From contig NZ_BONZ01000030.1 of NCBI RefSeq assembly GCF_016862975.1, forward strand, positions 62,001 to 126,000: a stretch of 64,000 bases of DNA, read 5' to 3'. The DNA comes from Rugosimonospora africana. Lineage in GTDB: Bacteria > Actinomycetota > Actinomycetes > Mycobacteriales > Micromonosporaceae. The notes under the pieces were generated by a model. The model did not search any database, was not told the origin of the DNA, and saw only the letters and a program-made list of their open reading frames with translations. A program made the position numbers and the translations under genes. This document shows, in pieces, positions 40,586 to 49,925 of this stretch; position 1 is the stretch's first letter; each line of letters starts with the position of its first letter.

Positions 40586-41083
40586 ATGGGTATGAAACAG
40601 CCGTTCGAGAACATTGTCGCGCAGCACGCCGACACGGTGCTGCGGGTATGCCGGGTCATCCTCGGACCGCACGACGCCGACGACGCCTGGTCGGAGACGT
40701 TCCTGTCCGCCATGCGCGCCTACCCGGACCTTCCGGAGACGGCGAACGTGCAGGCGTGGCTCGTGACGATCGCGCACCGCAAGGCGATCGACGTGCTGCG
40801 CGCGGCCAGACGCCTGCCCGTGCCGGTGGACGAGCTGCCCGAGGAGCCCACCGGACCCGGCGACGCCGCACGCGACGACCCGGACCTGTGGCGCGCGGTG
40901 CGCGACCTCCCGGACAAACAACGCCAGGCCGTGGCGTACCACTACGTGGCCGGGCTGCCGTACGCCGACATCGCCCAGATCCTCGGCGGCACCGTCGACG
41001 CGGCACGCAGGGCGGCAGCCGACGGCATCAGGAACCTGCGCAGGAACTATCCGGACGCGAGCCGGGAAGGAGCACCATCATGA
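40586..41083 (+). CDS. ECF-type RNA polymerase sigma factor
   Basis: 165 aa (ATG 40592 also possible). Region 2: DAWSETFLSAMRAYPDL, VQAWLVTIAHRKAIDVLRAARR; region 4: LPDKQRQAVAYHYVAGLPYADIAQILGG. The gene is coupled (ATGA) to an Ada/Ogt-like transferase, so it probably directs a DNA-alkylation regulon. No adjacent anti-sigma gene is seen, so control must come from elsewhere. Confidence 0.9.
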   Translation: MGMKQPFENIVAQHADTVLRVCRVILGPHDADDAWSETFLSAMRAYPDLPETANVQAWLVTIAHRKAIDVLRAARRLPVPVDELPEEPTGPGDAARDDPDLWRAVRDLPDKQRQAVAYHYVAGLPYADIAQILGGTVDAARRAAADGIRNLRRNYPDASREGAPS

Positions 41084-41694
41084 GTCACCCTCGCCCCGAT
41101 GACGATGTCATCGCCCTCTTGTCGGCGCCCGTGCACGCCGAGACGCTCGGTCGCCTGCACCGCCGTCTCGAACAGCAGGCCGAGCGGGCCGGTCTGATCG
41201 ACGTCGCGTACACCACCGTCGACTCTCCCGTGGGCAAGCTGCTGCTGGCCGCGACCGGACGCGGTCTGGTGCGGGTGGCCTATGCCAGCGAGGACCACGA
41301 CCGGGTGCTGGAGGTCCTCGGACAGAAGCTGAGCCTGCGCATCCTGCGCGCGCCGAAGCGTCTGGAGGACGCGGCGCGGGAACTCGACGAGTACTTCGAC
41401 AGGCGCCGGCAGGTCTTCGACCTGCGACTGGATCTGTCCCTGTCGCGCGGGTTCCGCCAGCTCGTCCAACAGCACCTACCCGAGATCGGCTACGGGACGA
41501 CCCGCAGCTACCGGCAGGTCGCCGAGCTGGTCGGCAACCCGAAGGCGGTGCGCGCGGTCGGCACCGCCTGTGCCACCAATCCGTTGCCCATCGTCGTGCC
41601 CTGCCACCGGGTGCTGCGCACCGACGGCACGCTCGGCGGCTACATCGGAGGCACGGAGGCCAAGACCGCCCTGATCAACCTGGAGGCCGCATGA
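41080..41694 (+). CDS. Second methylated-DNA-protein-cysteine methyltransferase (Ada-like C-terminal)
   Basis: 204 aa. A ~40-residue N-terminal helical extension (DDDVIALLSAPVHAETLGRLHRRLEQQ) precedes the transferase domain with acceptor Cys175 in VVPCHRVLRTDGTLGGYIGG. The extension starts like a short sigma-associated segment and might let the protein interact with the upstream sigma factor (inference). GGGAAGGAG precedes the ATG. Confidence 0.9.
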   Translation: MSHPRPDDDVIALLSAPVHAETLGRLHRRLEQQAERAGLIDVAYTTVDSPVGKLLLAATGRGLVRVAYASEDHDRVLEVLGQKLSLRILRAPKRLEDAARELDEYFDRRRQVFDLRLDLSLSRGFRQLVQQHLPEIGYGTTRSYRQVAELVGNPKAVRAVGTACATNPLPIVVPCHRVLRTDGTLGGYIGGTEAKTALINLEAA

Positions 41695-42425
41695 CCCGCA
41701 CGACGAACGCAGCCGCCGACCCGTGGCGCTCCCGCGTCGACTCCGGCGACTGGGAGGCGATCACCGCCGAGGTCAACGAGTACGGCGGGGCACTGCTGCC
41801 ACAGCTGCTGACCGTGGAGGAGACCGTGCGGATCCGGCAGCTGTACGACCGGGACGCGCTGTTCCGCAGCACCGTCAACATGGGCCGCCACCGTTTCGGT
41901 GAAGGCGAGTACCGGTACTTCGACGCGCCGTACCCGCAGCCGATCGAAGCGCTCAAGCAGGCCCTGTACCCGCGGCTGTTGCCCATCGCCCGGGACTGGT
42001 GGGGCAAGCTGGGCCGACCTGCCCCGTGGCCGGACACCCTGGACGACTGGCTGCGGATGTGCCACGACGCCGGCCAGACGAAGTCCACGGCGATCCTGCT
42101 GCGGTACGCGGAGAGGGACTGGAACGCGTTGCACCGCGACCTGTACGGCGAACTCGTGTTCCCCCTGCAGGTCGTCATCAACCTCAACGAGCCGGGGGTG
42201 GACCACACCGGCGGCGAGTTCCTGCTGCTCGAACAGCGGCCGCGGGCGCAGTCCCGCGGGACGGCGACGCTGCTGCCGCACGGGCACGGATACGTGTTCA
42301 CCACCCGCGACCGCCCGGTCGCCTCGGCCCGTGGCTGGTCGGCCGCGCCTGTGCGCCACGGTGTGTCCGCGATCCGCTCCGGCCAGCGCCACACTCTGGC
42401 GCTGGTGTTCCACGACGCGGCATGA
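41691..42425 (+). CDS. 2-oxoglutarate/Fe(II) dioxygenase (AlkB-like repair)
   Basis: 244 aa. Double-stranded beta-helix with Fe ligands His148-x-Asp150 (LHRDLYGE) and His223 (VRHGVSAI) and 2OG-binding Arg233 (GQRHTL). Of the 2OG-Fe(II) family linked to Ada/Ogt operons; direct oxidative dealkylation of DNA or RNA is the likely role. Start overlaps the previous stop. Confidence 0.85.
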   Translation: MTRTTNAAADPWRSRVDSGDWEAITAEVNEYGGALLPQLLTVEETVRIRQLYDRDALFRSTVNMGRHRFGEGEYRYFDAPYPQPIEALKQALYPRLLPIARDWWGKLGRPAPWPDTLDDWLRMCHDAGQTKSTAILLRYAERDWNALHRDLYGELVFPLQVVINLNEPGVDHTGGEFLLLEQRPRAQSRGTATLLPHGHGYVFTTRDRPVASARGWSAAPVRHGVSAIRSGQRHTLALVFHDAA

Positions 42426-42973
42426 CGAGCCTGTTGCCGGCCAGCCCGTTGCTGACCGGGTCGCCGTCGCACCGGGTCGATCCGGAGGCCACCGACGCCG
42501 AACTCGGCCGGCTCGTCGCGCTCGCCCGGCAGCGCGGCGCGCGGACCATCGCCGTCGGCCACGGCCGCACCCGCGCCGCGCGGGTCGCGGCCGGCAGCCT
42601 GAGCGCGCGTTGGGAGGCGGACGGCGGTCAGGTCCTGGCCACGGTCAGCTGGCCCGAGACGGCGGCGTCCTGGCTGCGGCAGGCCACCCGGTTCGCCGCC
42701 GCGGCGCCCGACATCTGGGTGATGACCGGCCCGCCGGTCGGTTGGGCCCAGCTGACCCGCCGCCTGCTGGCGTCCACGGATTGGCGCCCGGACCGTACCC
42801 TGGCCACCGCCGCGATCGGTACCCGTGAGGCCCTCGACCTGGTCGGCGTACGGCGTCTCGACGGGCTGGCCGGCGTCGCCGCCGATGCCACCACCTGGAC
42901 GGTCTCCGACGGCCAGCTCATCCGGCCGGCGCACCGGCCATGCGATTCGTCCGCATCGTTCACTGGCCGGTAA
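42422..42973 (+). CDS. Unknown protein, last gene of the alkylation operon
   Basis: 183 aa, ATGA-coupled to the dioxygenase. No signal or membrane segment. The pattern of alternating beta strands and helices (ARTIAVGHGRTRAARVAAG, APDIWVMTGPPVGWAQLTRRLLA) suggests a Rossmann-like alpha/beta fold. I do not recognise a family; its last ~15 residues look non-conserved. Coupling implies a role in alkylation repair or regulation. Confidence 0.6.
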   Translation: MTSLLPASPLLTGSPSHRVDPEATDAELGRLVALARQRGARTIAVGHGRTRAARVAAGSLSARWEADGGQVLATVSWPETAASWLRQATRFAAAAPDIWVMTGPPVGWAQLTRRLLASTDWRPDRTLATAAIGTREALDLVGVRRLDGLAGVAADATTWTVSDGQLIRPAHRPCDSSASFTGR

Positions 42974-43078
42974 GCACGGCGATGCCCTCGACGAATATAT
43001 TCGGCACGTCGGCAGCGGATTGTTCGCCCGCCCCGGCGGGCAACCGGGCATAACCCGCTCCGAGCGATTGGACTGCCC

Positions 43079-44332
43079 ATGTTGCCCCTCGTCCAGACCG
43101 CTCGTCACTATGCGGGAGACCTGTCCGACCTGCGGCGTCTCCGGCGCCGACCGAAGGTCGCCTGGCCGGCGACGGCTAACCCGCCGGGTGAGCAAGCGAC
43201 GGCGAGCCCGCCGGATGAACAAGCGCCCACCTCCCCGCGCGCGGCCACATCCGTGGCTTCGCACAGCCCGAACGCGTCGGGCCGGGCGCGGCGACGCCGG
43301 TGGCCGTGGCTGGTGTTCGTCGTCGTGGCCGTCCTCGCCGCCATCATCGGGCTGCATGGGCGGCTGCCCAGTCCCCGGCAGATCGGCGCGGCGCTGGCCG
43401 ATGCCGACTGGCGGTGGATCGCGGCCGCGGCGGTGCTGCAGGCACTGTCGATCGATGCCTTCGCGTCGCAGGAGCGGGTGATCCTCGCCGGTCTCGGAGT
43501 GCGGGTACGCCGGTGGCGGATGGTCGCCATCGCCACGGCGCGGTCGTCGATTTCCATGACCTTCCCGGCCGGGGCCGCGCTCTCGGCCGGATACGCGGTA
43601 CGTCAGTACCGCCGGGCCGGCGCGACCGCGGAGGCCGCGACCGTGACCATGGTCGCCGCCTGGGTGGCGTCCGTGGGTGGTGTGGTCGCGCTCTACCTGA
43701 TCGGTAGCGCGGGACTGGTCGTACGGTCGCCGCGGCTGTTGTGGACGTGGCCGCTGTCGGCAATCATCGGGTTCGCCGTGCTGGGCGCCATCGCGACAGT
43801 CCTGGTGCGCCGAACGCGCCGGTTTCGGGTCTGGTCGGCGTCAACGACACGTCAGACGCGCCGGTCCAGCGGCCGGCTCGGCCGGCTGACCGCCCGGGTG
43901 CGCGCGATGGCCCGCGACGCTCTGCGCACGGGTGCCCGGCTGCGACCGGCGCACTGGTTGGCCGCCCTCGCGTTCGCCGCCGTCAACCGGCTCACCGACC
44001 TGCTGTGCCTGGGTGCGGCGACCAGAGCCGCCGGATTCCCGATCGGCATCACCACGCTGGCGGGTATCTACCTTGGCGTCCAGATCGTGCGGCAGATCCC
44101 GCTGACGCCCGGCGGCGTCGGCGTCATCGAAACGGTGTACGTCACCGCGTTCGTCGCGGCGGGAGACACCGCGGCGAGCGCCGCCGCCGCGGTCATCATC
44201 TATCGCCTGCTGTCCTACTGGATTCTCATCCCGGCCGGTGGCGTCGCCGCCCAAGTGTTGAGCAAGGCCGCCGACGTACCCGTGAACCCTGTCGCCCACG
44301 CCGCAGACTCGCCGGACGATGTCCTGATCTGA
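43079..44332 (+). CDS. Lysylphosphatidylglycerol synthase/flippase-type membrane protein (PF03706)
   Basis: 417 aa. A ~70-residue Pro/Ala-rich cytoplasmic leader containing a 27-bp imperfect repeat precedes about eight membrane segments. Family marks: FASQERVILAGLG, RSSISMTFPAGAALSAGYAVRQYRRAG, and QIVRQIPLTPGGVGVIETVYVTAFVAAG. Family members flip or modify lipids; the mprF synthase domain is absent. Substrate unknown. Confidence 0.88.
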   Translation: MLPLVQTARHYAGDLSDLRRLRRRPKVAWPATANPPGEQATASPPDEQAPTSPRAATSVASHSPNASGRARRRRWPWLVFVVVAVLAAIIGLHGRLPSPRQIGAALADADWRWIAAAAVLQALSIDAFASQERVILAGLGVRVRRWRMVAIATARSSISMTFPAGAALSAGYAVRQYRRAGATAEAATVTMVAAWVASVGGVVALYLIGSAGLVVRSPRLLWTWPLSAIIGFAVLGAIATVLVRRTRRFRVWSASTTRQTRRSSGRLGRLTARVRAMARDALRTGARLRPAHWLAALAFAAVNRLTDLLCLGAATRAAGFPIGITTLAGIYLGVQIVRQIPLTPGGVGVIETVYVTAFVAAGDTAASAAAAVIIYRLLSYWILIPAGGVAAQVLSKAADVPVNPVAHAADSPDDVLI

Positions 44333-44391
44333 CGCAGTACTGGCGCGTTCGCGCGTGCCGCCGTGCGGGGAATCCTCCGTAGCCTCGACGC

Positions 44392-46272
44392 ATGTCGTTG
44401 CTGGAACACGTCGAGGAGCCCGCGGACCTGCGCACGCTGAGCCACGCACAGCTCGCCGACCTGGCCGAGGAGATCCGCCGGTTTCTCGTCCGGCACGTGT
44501 CGGAGACCGGCGGCCACCTGGGGCCGAATCTGGGCGTGGTCGAGCTGACGCTGGCACTGCACCGCTGCTTCGATTCCCCGCGCGACACGCTGTTGTGGGA
44601 CGTCGGTCACCAGGCGTACGTCCACAAGCTCGTCACCGGCAGGGCCGCGGGGTTCGCCCGGTTACGACACCGGGGCGGGTTGTCCGGCTACCCCAGCCGT
44701 ACCGAGTCCGTTCACGACCACATCGAGCACTCGCACGCCTCCATGGCGCTGTCCTACGCCGACGGGATGGCCAAGGCCCGTCAGCTCTCGGGGGACACGG
44801 AGCGGCACATCGTGGCGATCGTAGGAGACGGCGCGCTGACCGGAGGGGCGGCGTGGGAGGCCCTGAACAACATCGCGGCGGCTCCCGAACGTCCGCTGGT
44901 GATCGTCGTGAACGACAACGGGCGGTCCTACGCTCCGACCGTAGGCGGACTGGCGCGGCACCTGGGGGCGCTTCGGCTGCACGCCGGCTACGAACGGCTG
45001 CTGGGCTGGGGGAGGCAGGCGCTCGACAGCGCGGGCATCCCGGGGCAGTCGGTCTACCGCGCCCTGCATGCCGCCAAGCAGGGGCTCAAAGATGTTCTCG
45101 CGCCGCAGGTGCTGTTCGAGGACCTGGGGTTGAAGTACCTCGGTCCGGTGGATGGCCACGACATCCCGGCGCTGGAGGAGGCACTCGAACGCGCGAAGGC
45201 ATACCCGGCCCCGGTCATCGTGCACTGCGTCACCCGCAAAGGGCGGGGGTACCGCCCGGCCGAGGAGGATGCGACGGACCACTTCCACGGTGTCGGTGTC
45301 ATCGATCCGGTCACCGGCAACCCGCTGCGGCCCGGCGGGCTCAGCTGGTCCGCTGCCTTCGGCGGGGAACTGATCTCGGTCGCTTCCGAGCGCCGGGACG
45401 TGGTCGCCATCACGGCCGCGATGCCGGGATCGGTCGGACTGACCGACTTCGCGGAGCGCTACCCGTCGCGCTTCTTCGACGTCGGGATCGCCGAACAGCA
45501 CGCGGTGGCCTCGGCTGCCGGGCTGGCGATGGGTGGCCTGCATCCCGTGGTGGCGCTCTACGGTACGTTCCTCAACCGCGCTCTCGACCAGGTGTTGATG
45601 GATCTCGCGCTGCACCGGCTCGGCGTGACGCTCGCGATCGACCGGGCAGGCGTCACCGGCGACGACGGCCCGAGTCACAACGGTCTGTGGGATCTGGTAC
45701 TGCTGCAGGCGGTTCCGGGCCTTCGGATAGCCGCGCCCCGCGACCTTCCCACGCTCGCCGAGGAGTTGGGGGAGGCGTTGGAGGTCAGCGATGCCCCGAC
45801 GGCGGTACGGTTCCCCCGGGGCGCGGTGGGACAGGCCGTCCCGTCGCTGCGCCGTACCGGTGGCGTCGATGTGCTGCGGGAGTCACTTGGCGGCGGGATC
45901 CTTCTCGTCGGCGTGGGTGTCATGGCGCGTACGGCGCTGGAGGCGGCCGACCGGTGCGCCCGGCAGGGAGTGGAGACCACGGTGGTGGATCCCCGCTGGG
46001 TCAAACCGCTGCCGCCCGAGTTGCTGCGGCTGGCCGCCCGGCATTCCGTGGTGGTGACGGTCGAGGACGGCCTGCGTACCGGCGGCGTGGGGACGGCGCT
46101 GATGCAGGCGTTGCGGGAGGCCGGGATCGACGTCGACGTCCGCGTCCTGGGAATGGCGGAAGGCTTTCCCGAACAGGGCACCCGCGCCGAGTTGCTGACC
46201 GAGGCCGGGCTGACCGCGCAGGGCATCGCTGAGGCTGTCATCTCCGTCGCGGGCGTCGCCCTGACGGCCTGA
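44392..46272 (+). CDS. dxs: 1-deoxy-D-xylulose-5-phosphate synthase
   Basis: 626 aa, full length. [32 protein letters not shown]-binding [31 protein letters not shown], and the transketolase half [17 protein letters not shown] and [15 protein letters not shown]. It condenses pyruvate and glyceraldehyde-3-phosphate, the first MEP-pathway step. -10 TAGCCT (44380-44385) lies 6 bp before the ATG, implying a leaderless transcript. It stands without terpene genes, so may be a second copy. Confidence 0.95.
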   Translation: MSLLEHVEEPADLRTLSHAQLADLAEEIRRFLVRHVSETGGHLGPNLGVVELTLALHRCFDSPRDTLLWDVGHQAYVHKLVTGRAAGFARLRHRGGLSGYPSRTESVHDHIEHSHASMALSYADGMAKARQLSGDTERHIVAIVGDGALTGGAAWEALNNIAAAPERPLVIVVNDNGRSYAPTVGGLARHLGALRLHAGYERLLGWGRQALDSAGIPGQSVYRALHAAKQGLKDVLAPQVLFEDLGLKYLGPVDGHDIPALEEALERAKAYPAPVIVHCVTRKGRGYRPAEEDATDHFHGVGVIDPVTGNPLRPGGLSWSAAFGGELISVASERRDVVAITAAMPGSVGLTDFAERYPSRFFDVGIAEQHAVASAAGLAMGGLHPVVALYGTFLNRALDQVLMDLALHRLGVTLAIDRAGVTGDDGPSHNGLWDLVLLQAVPGLRIAAPRDLPTLAEELGEALEVSDAPTAVRFPRGAVGQAVPSLRRTGGVDVLRESLGGGILLVGVGVMARTALEAADRCARQGVETTVVDPRWVKPLPPELLRLAARHSVVVTVEDGLRTGGVGTALMQALREAGIDVDVRVLGMAEGFPEQGTRAELLTEAGLTAQGIAEAVISVAGVALTA

Positions 46273-46289
46273 AGACACGGCCGGCCCTC

Positions 46290-47306
46290 TCATCGGGACT
46301 GCGCCGGAGCCGCACCGCCCTGGTCGGCCGCCGGTACCCGTGGCAGGAACGTGCCGTTCGCCAGGCCGACGACCGTCCGCGCCGCGAGGAACACGAATCC
46401 GGCGCTGAGAACGCCGACGAGGGCGTACGCGATAGCCCCGCGGCCGGGCACGTGCTCGGCGGCCAGCCAGTGGACGCCGTCGGTGACCGCGGCCGCGAAC
46501 GGGAACGAGAAGGCCCAGAAGCCGGGACCGAACTTCGCCCGCCGGTACAACGCAATCAACCTCAGCTGTACCGCCAGCATCAGCCCCGAGAAACCGGCCA
46601 GGATGCCGGCGAACATGTCCACCCGGTTGCCGTTGATGGCGAACCAGGCGCTGCCCGCCACCACCGGCGGCGCGAGTTCGATCGCGATCGTCGGCAGTAG
46701 CGGCGGCGGCAGGGCAGCCACGACGAACAGCCGGTACGAGATGATCGAGGCGAGTATCAGGAAGCAGCCCAGGCCCAGGCCGAACAGGACACGCGACAGG
46801 GTGGTGAAGCCCAGCATGGCGCTCTCGCCCCCGGCCAGCAGGCCACCGGCGGCGGTGGGCAGGAAGTAGCCGGGGTGCCAGCGCTGGATGTCACCGTCGA
46901 GGGTGACCCAGCCCCCGGTGATCCAGGCACCGACGAGCACCATCAGGATGGCGCCGCAGATGAAGACAACCTCTCCCGCGCGCTTGGCCTGTTGAGCCAG
47001 CGGAGCGCCGAGCAACATGGGCACGATGACGATCAGGGCGGTGAACGGTCCGAACGTCAGGTCGGACAACTCGGCTTTCCGGTGCCGGGCGGCGACGTTG
47101 CTCAGATAGGCGACCAAGGTGATCAGCCAGACCACGGCCGTGACGATCCACAGCGCGTTTGCCGGCCAGCTCGAATCGCCGGCGAGCCGGGTCACCGTCG
47201 ACCATGCCTGCGCCAGACCGGCCATGCCGAAAGCGATGGCGAAGAGACTCGCCGGCAACTGGAGCGGCCGTTTGCCGGAGGCGGCCCGCTGATGTGTGGC
47301 TTGCAT
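46290..47306 (-). CDS. TDT-family transporter (TehA/SLAC1-like)
   Basis: 338 aa with about ten membrane segments. LFAIAFGMAGLAQAW and FGPFTALIVIVPMLLG, GYFLPTAAGGLLAG fit the tellurite-resistance/dicarboxylate TDT fold. Substrate (anion) unknown. Its stop lies 17 bp from the dxs stop, so the genes converge. The 257 bp upstream (47307-47563) show no gene. Confidence 0.87.
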   Translation of the reverse strand: MQATHQRAASGKRPLQLPASLFAIAFGMAGLAQAWSTVTRLAGDSSWPANALWIVTAVVWLITLVAYLSNVAARHRKAELSDLTFGPFTALIVIVPMLLGAPLAQQAKRAGEVVFICGAILMVLVGAWITGGWVTLDGDIQRWHPGYFLPTAAGGLLAGGESAMLGFTTLSRVLFGLGLGCFLILASIISYRLFVVAALPPPLLPTIAIELAPPVVAGSAWFAINGNRVDMFAGILAGFSGLMLAVQLRLIALYRRAKFGPGFWAFSFPFAAAVTDGVHWLAAEHVPGRGAIAYALVGVLSAGFVFLAARTVVGLANGTFLPRVPAADQGGAAPAQSR

Positions 47307-47563
47307 CAGGTCCCCTCGTCAGGAAGAGCTGTCGCTCCGGCAATCGCGTCCATCGACTGACGAACGGTCTACTGTGGACCTGCCTCCGCGGCGACGGTCG
47401 CCGGTGGCGGAGGTGTGCCTCCGCGAGAGGTAGCTACACCACCAAGGTTATCGGGACCGGCCTCCCGTGGTCCCGCTCTCGCCGAAGCCGCCGCGCGGTA
47501 CGCGGCTCCTCGGGCCGGATCCCGCCCCGAAGCCGTTGAGCCGCAACGTAACCGGAGGGCCGG

Positions 47564-48613
47564 TCACGGCACCGGCTGGCTCGCCGCCAAGTCCGAGGGG
47601 TACCCGGCGGCCGCGGGCGCCGTGGCGGCCGCCATCCCGGTGGTGCGGAAACTCGCCCGGAACGCGCTGGGGGTGACGCCGAGATGCCGTACGAAGGCGC
47701 GGCGCAGCGTCTCGGGGGAGCCGAACCCGGCGCGGCAGGCGATCACAGCCAGCGGATCGTCGCCGGTCTCCAGCATCGCCTGTGCCGCCTCCAGCCGGAT
47801 CTGCTCCACATAGCGGGCCGGCGTCGCGCCCACTTCGTCGAAGAAGAGCCGGGTCACGTGGCGGGAGCTGATGCCGGCCCTGCGGGCCATGGCGGACAGT
47901 GTGTGGTCGGCGCCGGGGTCTTCCGCGACCGCGTCCAGTACCTTGCGGAGCATCTCCTGGCGGGAGTGCGGCGTACGGGAACGGACGCTGAACTGGGACT
48001 GTCCGCCGGGCCGTTGCATGAAGACCACCAAGTCCTTGGCTACGGCGCGGGCCACCTCGGCCCCGCAGTGCTCCTCGACGAGAGCCAGCGAGACGTCGAT
48101 GCCCGCGCTGACTCCGGCCGAGGTCATCACCGTGCCGTCCCGAACGAAGATCGCGTCGGGGTCGACCCGGACGGTGGGGAACCGCAGGGCGAGTTGCCGC
48201 GAGTAGCGCCAGTGTGTGGTGGCACGACGGCCGTCCAGGAGGCCGGCGGCGGCCAGAAGGAAGGCGCCGGTGCAGACGGAAGCCGTACGGCGGGAATTCG
48301 CGGTGAGCCTCCGGACGATGTCCAGAAGCGCGTCGTCCCTGATCATCCGATCCCAGTCCGGCCCCCCGGGGACCACCAGAACGTCGCTGGTCTCCCGCGC
48401 GTCATCGACAGACCTGTCGGCGCGCAGCCGGGTGCCGGCGGAGGTCGTGACCTCGTTGCCGTCGGCCGACACGAGGTTCAACCGGTAGCGGCCGCCGAAT
48501 TCGTTGGCTGAGGCGAACACCTCGATGGGGCCGGTCACATCCAACAACCGGACCCCGGGGAAGACGAAGATCGTCACCATGAGGGAGCCGGTTCCGGTGT
48601 GTCTGTGGTTCAT
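47564..48613 (-). CDS. GlxA-family regulator (DJ-1/PfpI + AraC HTH)
   Basis: 349 aa. A DJ-1/PfpI-like domain (VTIFVFPGVRLLDVTGPIEVFA, VVPGGPDWDRM, SVCTGAFLLAAAGLLDG with the nucleophile-elbow Cys) is joined to an AraC HTH (SSRHVTRLFFDEVGATPARYVEQIRL, IACRAGFGSPETLRRAF). GGAGG precedes ATG 48613. Divergent from an HxlR regulator. Confidence 0.93.
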   Translation of the reverse strand: MNHRHTGTGSLMVTIFVFPGVRLLDVTGPIEVFASANEFGGRYRLNLVSADGNEVTTSAGTRLRADRSVDDARETSDVLVVPGGPDWDRMIRDDALLDIVRRLTANSRRTASVCTGAFLLAAAGLLDGRRATTHWRYSRQLALRFPTVRVDPDAIFVRDGTVMTSAGVSAGIDVSLALVEEHCGAEVARAVAKDLVVFMQRPGGQSQFSVRSRTPHSRQEMLRKVLDAVAEDPGADHTLSAMARRAGISSRHVTRLFFDEVGATPARYVEQIRLEAAQAMLETGDDPLAVIACRAGFGSPETLRRAFVRHLGVTPSAFRASFRTTGMAAATAPAAAGYPSDLAASQPVP

Positions 48614-48690
48614 CGAATGCCTCCGGACCCGCGAGTACCGCCGATGCTAGCCACAGTGAGTCCGTAAAACAAACCGACTAGTATTGCCGC

Positions 48691-49140
48691 ATGGTAGACA
48701 TCCAGCCGCGCGCCTGCCCCATCGCCGGAACCCTCGACCTCGTGGGAGAACGCTGGTCGCTGCTGGTACTGCGTGAGGTGTTCCTGGGGGTCCGTCGCTT
48801 TGCCGACATCCGCGCCAACACCGGAGCGCCGCGGGACGTTCTCACCAAGCGGCTGAGGTCTCTGGAGAGTGCGGGCATCCTGGAGCGCCGCCGGTACCAG
48901 GACCACCCTCCCCGCTTCGAGTACCACCTGACTCCCGCCGGCCAGGCGCTGGAGCCGGTCCTGATCGGGCTGCGCGAGTGGGGCATCCGGCACCTGCAGG
49001 ACCCGCCGCCCGCGCCGCGATTCGTGCACACCTGCGGTGCCGACGTGAAGACCCGGGTCGTCTGCGCTGAATGCGGCGAACCCCTTGAGGGAGGCGGACT
49101 GGTGACTGTACTGGAGGAAACGGGCGCCGGGACACGGTGA
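48691..49140 (+). CDS. HxlR-family transcriptional regulator
   Basis: 149 aa. CPIAGTLDLVGERWSLLVLREVFLGVRRFADI, LTKRLRSLESAGILERRRY with the conserved N-terminal Cys are typical. A -10 TAGTAT (48679-48684) lies 6 bp before the ATG (leaderless). A C-terminal zinc-like CAECGEPL is present (VVCAECGE), with a second Cys in HTCGAD. Confidence 0.92.
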   Translation: MVDIQPRACPIAGTLDLVGERWSLLVLREVFLGVRRFADIRANTGAPRDVLTKRLRSLESAGILERRRYQDHPPRFEYHLTPAGQALEPVLIGLREWGIRHLQDPPPAPRFVHTCGADVKTRVVCAECGEPLEGGGLVTVLEETGAGTR

Positions 49141-49171
49141 CCCAGGACACCACGCGCTTACCCGCGCGGCA

Positions 49172-49753
49172 TCACCGCACCGCGTCGTAGACGTCCACTC
49201 CCGCCGCGACCGCGACTTCGCGATAGGCGGCGGTGAGGGCGGCGATGGTCGCGTGGGCGTTCAGGCCGCTGGGATTGGGTACCACCCAGAGCTGCGCGCC
49301 CGCGAGAGCCTCCGGTTGGCGGCCGACAACGGCTTTCGGGCGAGCGAACGCGATGCGGTAGGCGGTGATGCCGAGAAAGGCCACCGCCGTCGGATTCCAG
49401 CGTGCCACCCGGTCCCTCAGCGATCGGACGCCGGCGACCAGTTCGGCCGCGGTGAGTTCGTCGGCCCGTGCCGTCGCGCCGCGCACCAGGCTGGTGATGC
49501 CGACGCCGCGCGCCAGCAGATGGCCGCGGTCCTCGTCAGCCATTCCGTTGGAGGCGTCGATGAGCCGGTCGGTGATACCGGCACGGAACAAGGCCGGGTA
49601 GAAGCGGTTGCCCCGGCGGCCGAAGTGCGCCTGAACGGCGACCGTGCGCAGGCCCGGGTTGATACCCACAAACAGCAGCCGCACGCCGGGGCCGATGAGG
49701 TCGGGCAACGTCCCACCGCGGAACGCTTCCAGCTCGGTACGGCTAAATCCCAC
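49172..49753 (-). CDS. mug: G/U mismatch-specific DNA glycosylase
   Basis: 193 aa uracil-DNA-glycosylase superfamily protein. Active-site loop LLFVGINPGLRT and leucine-wedge motif VVPNPSGLNAH identify the Mug/TDG type, which removes U or T opposite G. GNRFYPALFRAGI is also characteristic. Confidence 0.93.
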   Translation of the reverse strand: MGFSRTELEAFRGGTLPDLIGPGVRLLFVGINPGLRTVAVQAHFGRRGNRFYPALFRAGITDRLIDASNGMADEDRGHLLARGVGITSLVRGATARADELTAAELVAGVRSLRDRVARWNPTAVAFLGITAYRIAFARPKAVVGRQPEALAGAQLWVVPNPSGLNAHATIAALTAAYREVAVAAGVDVYDAVR

Positions 49754-49925
49754 AGCCGAACTCTACTGACCCGCGCCGGTGGGGCGCGGCGCCCGGGCGT
49801 TTCCCGCATTCGACCTGTCGCTGTCCCGATCTGTGGGCAGCGTGTCCGGAAACCCGGCAATGGTGGTCGACCGTACTCGCCTTGAACTGTGGCGTAACCA
49901 CCGCCAGGGAAGCCGGAGTACCACT

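Noticed and set aside
44355-46232. Long alternative frame over the dxs gene
   Set aside because: Same strand, shifted frame, Arg/Gly-rich; the dxs frame contains all TPP-enzyme motifs.
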